Origin: Evtepia sp.
GTDB lineage: Bacteria > Bacillota > Clostridia > Oscillospirales > Oscillospiraceae
Length of the DNA: 6,856 nucleotides
Direction: 5' to 3'
Assembly: GCA_020025735.1 (NCBI GenBank)
Contig: JAHHRP010000101.1
Coordinates: 1 to 6,856 of the forward strand
Positions 1-4,379 of this stretch are shown here, piece by piece. Positions within the stretch are counted from its first letter, which is position 1. Each line of letters opens with the position of its first letter. Both the position numbers and the translations under genes were made by a program. The notes below the pieces were generated by a model, which saw only the letters and a list, made by a program, of their open reading frames with translations, did not search any database and was not told the DNA's origin.

Positions 1-128
1 GCCATGACCTGGTCCGGGCGCTGCCACACCTCACCGGCAGTCAGAGAGACCTGCGGCAGCACCTTTGCGGAAGTGAGCAGGGGTTCCAAAGCCCGCAGGG
101 TATCAGCTTTGGTGGTGAATTTCAACAT
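1..128 (-). CDS. N-terminus of a probable PEP-synthase-like (PPDK N-domain) enzyme, cut by the window edge
   Basis: The ATG at 128 opens a frame that stays open to the window edge, giving 42 codons. It begins MLKFTTKADTLRALEPLL and continues with SAKVLPQVSL. Seen: a short N-terminal 'K-F-x-TKA-x-TL' motif followed by 'VLPQ'. From family knowledge, I associate this kind of start with PEP-synthase-like proteins that carry a pyruvate-phosphate-dikinase ATP-binding domain and sit in surface-glycan clusters. One characterised member is the C. jejuni L-glutamine kinase Cj1418. The start lies 6 nt after the stop of the upstream methyltransferase gene, so co-transcription and translational coupling are likely. 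The ribosome binding site is weak (AAAGAAGTGATG inside the preceding gene's end), which also suggests coupling. The catalytic His domain and most of the ATP domain are outside the window, so the family call rests on about 40 residues and is tentative. Confidence 0.5.
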   Translation of the reverse strand, partial: MLKFTTKADTLRALEPLLTSAKVLPQVSLTAGEVWQRPDQVM

Positions 129-134
129 ATCACA

Positions 135-908
135 TCACTTCTTTGAGGAACGGACGGTAAACGCCCGGGAGAAATAGGGCACCACGATTTCGTCCATTCC
201 CTTTGTTTTTTCATAGATCATATCCAGGATCTTCTGAAAACGCTCCTCTCCCGCCTGGGCCTGGATATCGTTGACGGATCGCCATGCGCCCAGATACCGC
301 TCATGGCTCATAGGTACTTCATGGGGGGCCTCCATCAGGAAAAGGTCGCTAAAATACGGTGTGGACAGTAGTTTCTGTTCCGTACCGTTCATATTCTTGC
401 GAGAACCGGAGGAAATGCGCTTCAGCTCAGGAACGATCTCCTGAATCTCACGCTCAATGTCCATGTGGAATTCACTGCTTTCCAGGTTTCTGGGATTCCA
501 GATCGCCGTGAAAAATCCACCGGGACGGAGGACACGATGGAATTCTTCCAATGCTGTCGGTGCATCGGCCCAATGGAAGGAAGAGCCCATCAGCAGCCAG
601 TCCACGGAGTTGTCGGGCAGGCCGGTCACCTCCGCCGTACCCTCGGACCAGACAAAGGTATCCCGTCCCGCGAAGAGCTTGACCCCCTCGGCACGCATGG
701 CATCGTTAGGTTCTACCGCATAGCCGTGAAGGCCGATGGCCTCCAGGTTCTCCGTCAGCTTGCCAGTGCCCGCGCCCACATCGGCCACGGCACAAATCCC
801 ACCCTGCTGTCCTGAAATGTAGTCTCGCAGGACAGTGAGCACCCGCTCGGAATAGCCGGTGCGGTTCACATAGTCCTTCGCCAAATTCGTAAAATCGCCA
901 AGTTTCAT
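135..908 (-). CDS. Class I SAM-dependent methyltransferase, second of a tandem pair
   Basis: This 257-aa cytoplasmic protein has a Methyltransf_11/25-type Rossmann domain. Motif I is VADVGAGTG at residues 41-49, which contacts SAM. The acidic residue ending strand 2 is E66 in AVEPNDAMRA. GSSFHWAD at 108-115 and the post-motif RVLRPGG at 125-131 complete the fold. The C-terminal 110 residues are probably an acceptor-binding region. The ATG at 908 follows AAAAGGAAAC at good spacing. The gene lies 46 nt after the paralogous methyltransferase and 6 nt before the next gene. The two methyltransferases share the AVEPNDAMRA block, the W-N-x-R-(N/D)-LE segment and a C-terminal VPY motif, so they arose by duplication. 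The substrate cannot be read from sequence. By context I infer a small group on a flagellar modification, and a phosphoramidate or a sugar hydroxyl are both possible. Confidence 0.9.
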   Translation of the reverse strand: MKLGDFTNLAKDYVNRTGYSERVLTVLRDYISGQQGGICAVADVGAGTGKLTENLEAIGLHGYAVEPNDAMRAEGVKLFAGRDTFVWSEGTAEVTGLPDNSVDWLLMGSSFHWADAPTALEEFHRVLRPGGFFTAIWNPRNLESSEFHMDIEREIQEIVPELKRISSGSRKNMNGTEQKLLSTPYFSDLFLMEAPHEVPMSHERYLGAWRSVNDIQAQAGEERFQKILDMIYEKTKGMDEIVVPYFSRAFTVRSSKK

Positions 909-954
909 CTACTGTTTCCTTTTCTTGTCTCTGATTGATCGCTGTATCCGCTTC

Positions 955-1707
955 TCACTTCTTTGTCTGTGCCATCCACATCCGTGTAGTATACGGCACC
1001 ATAATGGTCTTCTGATGGAGACCCTCCACCACTTCCCGAATCTCGGACACGATCTTGCTGAACACCTCCGGGGACTGATGATAGACTGTTCCATGGGACT
1101 TCCAGCCCTCGATGAAGTCCTCAGCGTCCAGATGATGCTCTACACGCCCGGAGACAAACTGCACTTCGCCAAAGAGTCCAGACTGATTGATCACATCCGT
1201 CTGATCTTCACGCCGTGTTCCATAGTCATAGTGGTCAATGTTTTGCTTGATGACCTTTTCGATCTGCTTTTGCAGGGGGTCCTCCAAATCCCGGTGATTC
1301 CACATGCACACAAACCATCCGCCGCGTTTCAAAATCCGGTTGGTCTCTTCCAAAGCCTGCTGGCGGTCACAGACATTAAACGAGGAGCCGAAGGTCACCA
1401 GATCAAAGGCGTCATGCTCCATGCCGGTGTATTCGCCCACGCCTTCAAACCACTTGACATCAGCGAACATCAGCGTCCGCTTGATGCCATTGGCACGCAT
1501 GGCGTCGTTAGGCTCCACTGCACAGACCTTCAAGCCGTACTTGGCCAGTTCCAAAGTCAAGTGGGCTGCACCTGCACCCACATCACAAACGCTGTCACCA
1601 GGCTTGACTCCGGCGATGTTCAGCATATCGGCAATGGCGGTGGAGGCATAAGCCGGACGGTGCAGATAAGCCTCTGCCAGATTTGTGTAATCCCATTCAG
1701 TTTTCAT
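955..1707 (-). CDS. Class I SAM-dependent methyltransferase, first of a tandem pair
   Basis: This 250-aa protein begins MKTEWDYTNLAEAYL. An ATG 27 nt further upstream (1734) is in frame, but it would overlap the kinase gene by 16 nt. The 1707 start is preferred because AAAGGAGT (1713-1720) lies just before it and because MKTEWDYTNLA aligns with the start of the paralogue, MKLGDFTNLA. The SAM domain has motif I VCDVGAGAA (40-48), acidic E66 in AVEPNDAMRA, FGSSFN (106-111) and RILKRGGWF (124-132). One oddity is that the third glycine of the usual GxGxG loop is alanine here (DVGAGAA), whereas the paralogue has DVGAGTG. Related enzymes tolerate this change, but it could mean weaker SAM binding or division of labour. 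The gene starts 11 nt after the kinase stop. I infer that it methylates the same product class as its neighbour. The substrate is unknown. Confidence 0.9.
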   Translation of the reverse strand: MKTEWDYTNLAEAYLHRPAYASTAIADMLNIAGVKPGDSVCDVGAGAAHLTLELAKYGLKVCAVEPNDAMRANGIKRTLMFADVKWFEGVGEYTGMEHDAFDLVTFGSSFNVCDRQQALEETNRILKRGGWFVCMWNHRDLEDPLQKQIEKVIKQNIDHYDYGTRREDQTDVINQSGLFGEVQFVSGRVEHHLDAEDFIEGWKSHGTVYHQSPEVFSKIVSEIREVVEGLHQKTIMVPYTTRMWMAQTKK

Positions 1708-1712
1708 ATACG

Positions 1713-1720
1713 ACTCCTTT
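1713..1720 (-). promoter_or_regulatory. Ribosome binding site that fixes the first methyltransferase start at 1707
   Basis: The minus strand reads AAAGGAGT, then five bases, then the ATG at 1707. It overlaps the last two bases of the kinase stop codon region (TAA at 1719-1721). This makes 1707 a better start than the in-frame ATG at 1734, which has no comparable site. Confidence 0.85.
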
Positions 1721-2222
1721 AATGATTGATACAATGCGCAATTAGCGCTGCCTGTTCCTCTGGTGTTCGCTCTCCATCGTTTCGTAAAATGAGATCCGGT
1801 TGCTTTGGCTCTTCCACTTGAACGTGAAGTCCAGCTACATCATGTTCTGTGGTGTATAGCCCTTTTTGATTTCGCTGTTTCAGGGTTTTCATGCCAGCTT
1901 TTACATAGATCTCTCGATACCCAGGGATATTGGTTCTCCCCCAATCCCGCACTTCGTCAAACATGGAAATGGTGCAGCACACTACATCCAGCCCTTGATC
2001 GGACAGGAGTTTGCACAGCTGAATATTTCGCATCCCGCTTTTACGGCGGTCAGCCTCCGTGTAGCCCAAGTCCGCAGAAATGATAGGGCGCAGCGCATCC
2101 CCATCCAGAAAGACCACATTTTTCTTGTCTTTGCACAGGGACTGATACCAAAGCCGCCCAATGGTGGTTTTTCCTGCGCCGGACAAGCCAGTGATCCAGT
2201 ACACATTACCTGTTCTTTCCAT
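1719..2222 (-). CDS. Adenylylsulfate-kinase-family (CysC-like) nucleotide kinase with altered substrate residues
   Basis: This 167-aa P-loop kinase has Walker A GLSGAGKT at 12-19, the DGD motif at 40-42 and a lid segment RNQKGLY at 117-123 that matches RDPKGLY of true APS kinases. Length and motif order fit CysC, which phosphorylates the 3'-hydroxyl of adenylylsulfate to give PAPS. Several APS-contacting positions differ from E. coli CysC as I recall it. DGDNVR is DGDALR, the DRxENIRR element is DRRKSGMRN (59-66 region), and the region after KGLY lacks the basic KKARAGE stretch and is about five residues shorter. From known work, the CysC-like Cj1415 of C. jejuni phosphorylates cytidine diphosphoramidate instead of APS. 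I infer that this protein may likewise act on a different nucleotide. No ATP sulfurylase gene is visible. The ATG at 2222 has AAGGAG seven bases upstream. Confidence 0.85.
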   Translation of the reverse strand: MERTGNVYWITGLSGAGKTTIGRLWYQSLCKDKKNVVFLDGDALRPIISADLGYTEADRRKSGMRNIQLCKLLSDQGLDVVCCTISMFDEVRDWGRTNIPGYREIYVKAGMKTLKQRNQKGLYTTEHDVAGLHVQVEEPKQPDLILRNDGERTPEEQAALIAHCINH

Positions 2223-2229
2223 ATAGCAT

Positions 2230-2235
2230 CTCCTT
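2230..2235 (-). promoter_or_regulatory. Kinase ribosome binding site overlapping the transferase stop codon
   Basis: On the minus strand TAAGGAG carries both the TAA stop of the transferase gene (2234-2236) and the AAGGAG site for the kinase ATG at 2222. The overlap implies translational coupling of the two genes. An out-of-frame ATG at 2229 lies between the site and the real start. Confidence 0.75.
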
Positions 2236-4246
2236 AGTGATAGAGGGGCTGCTCCAAAAGGGCGGGATCAAGCTCAAGGAGCTTCATCATTTGCAGGGGC
2301 TGTCCATCCTGATTCACAAAACGAAGACCACGAAGCAAAAGTTTGCCCAGTTCCAAGTCTCGCACACGCATGTCTTGAATGGCATTCTGGATATTTCTCT
2401 CGTTCTCCTGCTCCACCTGGTCCAGATCCAATGTTTTCGTTTTCAGATCCTCCAACTTTTGCGCTTCCTCTTGGGCTATGTATCGGATCGCTTCTCGCAT
2501 TTGCCTCTCCACGAAATAAAAGAGTTTGTGGAATTCTTTGGTTTTATCATCCACCCAGCGCTCATCCACCGATTCACCATTGTAATAATGGAAGTCGTAG
2601 CCATAGGTTTCATAGACATCACGCATAAAATATTCCAAAAAGCTGCGCTCGGCCTCATCTGCAAACTCATCATAGGTGCGATAGACCGCACTGAGATCAA
2701 AGCCCTGCATATTTCCCTTCAGCGTTGCCGGGTTCAGTCCGCTGGAGTTATTGCAATAGGTCATGCTCTCCGCATAGGGAATATCTAGGAACTCAGCCAG
2801 CGCGGTAAATGTCGCCCTGGGATTCAGCTTTCCATCTTCAAAACGGATCAATCGACTGTCCCGATAGAGCCGGTCCCAGCGGTCAATCATAAAACTGCGA
2901 TTGGTTAGGCGCAGCAGGAGCTGATTATCGCTGACGGATTTCCTCTGCTTGGGGGTATTTTTTTCTTCTTCCGTAAGATGCGGCTTCTCCACCACAAAGC
3001 GCACAGTGGCCGCATAGCTGGTGGTAGGCCGGCGCATGGGGACAAAGGTCTTGATATAGCGAAAGCCTTGAAACACAGGAGAATGATGTATCCGATCCGC
3101 TTCCTTGGAAGACAGCACCGTTGCATCCCGCAGATCAGGATAGGTATAAAGCAGATATTTGATATTCTGAAAATGGGGCTGGAACAGGAGCGCAGGTGCG
3201 ATGCGAGAGGCGGAGTCCGGCACATGAACAGATTCCCAGAAATACAAAAACAACGCTACAAAAATATCCTTATCCGTAAGATTCTTCAGTTGGCGCAGCT
3301 TCCGCAGCATCCGATTCGATTTCTTTGGCTCACGGAGGTCTTGTTTTACCTGTTCCATCACATCCTCAATTGTGGTCAGGATGACAGACTGTGCAGTAAT
3401 GAGATTTGGATGCTCATACAGGACTTCGTTGAAAAAATCTCCGCCATTGTGGCTGGAAAGCTGGGAATGCCAAATTAACCGCTGTACCTCCCGGATTCCC
3501 ACAGGTTTCACAGAGTATGTACTGTAGTCAATGCCAAATTTCTCCTTAAAGTCGATGGGGTAGCAGCTCAGTTCCTCGCCAAAGAGAAAAACCAGCTTTT
3601 CCTGTTTCAGAAGCTGCCACAGATCCAATATCTTTAGCCAGGCGCAGAAGCAGGAAAAGTCTGTATAGTGCAGGTAGATGTGGTTTTCCTTTGCCACCCA
3701 CTCACTTTTCCGCACATTGTCATTGAGATACTCCAGCTGATACTGGCTGTATACATCTTCCGCCAAAATTGGCTTAGAGAGATCTTTGAAAAAATAGCGA
3801 TCAATGACCGGGTCATTGGGATCTATATAAGACCCAAAGCACTGTCGATCTGGGTAATAGGGTATATATCCCTTTTCATCAAAGGGGAAAAAGAGAATCG
3901 GATGCTCCTCGAACTCCAGAAATCCCTTTTGAAAAAGATACGGGTATTTCTTTAGGCGCCCACAGTTGATTTTATAGCGTTTTTTCTGCTCCTCCAGATT
4001 TGGAAGATAGAAGCCCTCATATAGGATGGTCCAGATTTCCTCCCGAAAGTTCCCTGCATTATATAGCTTGACAAATTGCGTCAGTGCAATGCGATGATCT
4101 CCCTGCGAAAAGAAAATGTATCCAGCTCCCTCTAATCGCTCTGCTGGGGTCAATGTATCCTGATCCAGCGCCACAGCCCAGGCATCCTGTGCCTGCTCTG
4201 CTTCACCCAGTTCAACAAATCGACGAGCGATCTCCAATGCTGTCAT
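2234..4246 (-). CDS. Large transferase-like protein with sulfotransferase-type 3'-phosphonucleotide motif and C-terminal coiled coil
   Basis: This 670-aa protein has no signal peptide or clear membrane segment, so it is probably cytoplasmic. Residues 1-90 look helical and TPR-like (repeated A-L-G-A patterns, e.g. ARRFVELGEAEQAQDAWAVAL). The middle (about 110-400) is rich in aromatics and is not a family I recognise; it contains SSHNGGDFFNEVL (264-276). Residues 464-490 (SRLIRFEDGKLNPRATFTAL, then FLDIP) match the 'hRxEDLxxNPxxTxxxLxxFLGI' pattern of sulfotransferases, which helps bind the 3'-phosphate of PAPS. I do not see the usual 5'-PSB loop (PRSGTT-like). Residues about 565-640 are charged and heptad-like, probably a coiled coil. 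The start at 4246 has GGAGGAGG five bases upstream. It is the first gene of the operon after the flagellin terminator. I infer that it transfers a group from a 3'-phosphonucleotide donor to flagellin or its glycan. A plain sulfotransferase is the alternative. Confidence 0.7.
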   Translation of the reverse strand: MTALEIARRFVELGEAEQAQDAWAVALDQDTLTPAERLEGAGYIFFSQGDHRIALTQFVKLYNAGNFREEIWTILYEGFYLPNLEEQKKRYKINCGRLKKYPYLFQKGFLEFEEHPILFFPFDEKGYIPYYPDRQCFGSYIDPNDPVIDRYFFKDLSKPILAEDVYSQYQLEYLNDNVRKSEWVAKENHIYLHYTDFSCFCAWLKILDLWQLLKQEKLVFLFGEELSCYPIDFKEKFGIDYSTYSVKPVGIREVQRLIWHSQLSSHNGGDFFNEVLYEHPNLITAQSVILTTIEDVMEQVKQDLREPKKSNRMLRKLRQLKNLTDKDIFVALFLYFWESVHVPDSASRIAPALLFQPHFQNIKYLLYTYPDLRDATVLSSKEADRIHHSPVFQGFRYIKTFVPMRRPTTSYAATVRFVVEKPHLTEEEKNTPKQRKSVSDNQLLLRLTNRSFMIDRWDRLYRDSRLIRFEDGKLNPRATFTALAEFLDIPYAESMTYCNNSSGLNPATLKGNMQGFDLSAVYRTYDEFADEAERSFLEYFMRDVYETYGYDFHYYNGESVDERWVDDKTKEFHKLFYFVERQMREAIRYIAQEEAQKLEDLKTKTLDLDQVEQENERNIQNAIQDMRVRDLELGKLLLRGLRFVNQDGQPLQMMKLLELDPALLEQPLYH

Positions 4247-4266
4247 AAAAACCTCCTCCGATCATC

Positions 4267-4314
4267 TTCGTGTGCTCTGCAAAAAACACACAACTCCTTT
4301 GCACAGAACACGAA
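4267..4314 (-). repeat. Inverted repeat (15 of 17 paired, 14-nt loop) in the leader of the modification operon
   Basis: Arms are 4267-4283 and 4298-4314. On the minus strand the first arm is TTCGTGTTCTGTGCAAA and the second is TTTGCAGAGCACACGAA, with mismatches at two positions. It begins inside the T-tract of the flagellin terminator and ends about 7 nt before the GGAGGAGG site of the transferase gene. It has no T-tract on either strand, so it is not itself a typical terminator. It could be a leader hairpin, an mRNA-end protector or a protein operator. Confidence 0.75.
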
Positions 4315-4344
4315 AAGAGGGGGGCGGGCAAAACCCGCCCCCCC
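4313..4344 (-). terminator. Rho-independent terminator of the flagellin gene
   Basis: On the minus strand a GGGGGGCGGG arm, a TTTTG loop and a CCCGCCCCCC arm form a 10-bp almost pure G-C stem followed by TCTTTT. It lies about 36 nt after the flagellin stop codon. A further T-run (4345-4350) precedes the stem. Its strength suggests that most flagellin transcripts end here, so the downstream operon relies on read-through or on its own promoter, which I could not identify. Confidence 0.93.
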
Positions 4345-4379
4345 AAAAAAGTGTTATTGATTTCCTAACGCCACGGAGC

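Noticed and set aside
925..1722. 265-codon plus-strand open frame opposite the first methyltransferase
   Set aside because: The minus-strand frame carries clear SAM-binding motifs and a good ribosome binding site. The plus-strand product shows neither.
955..1734. Longer form of the first methyltransferase starting at 1734
   Set aside because: It would overlap the kinase gene by 16 nt and lacks a ribosome binding site, whereas 1707 has AAAGGAGT and aligns with the paralogue's start.
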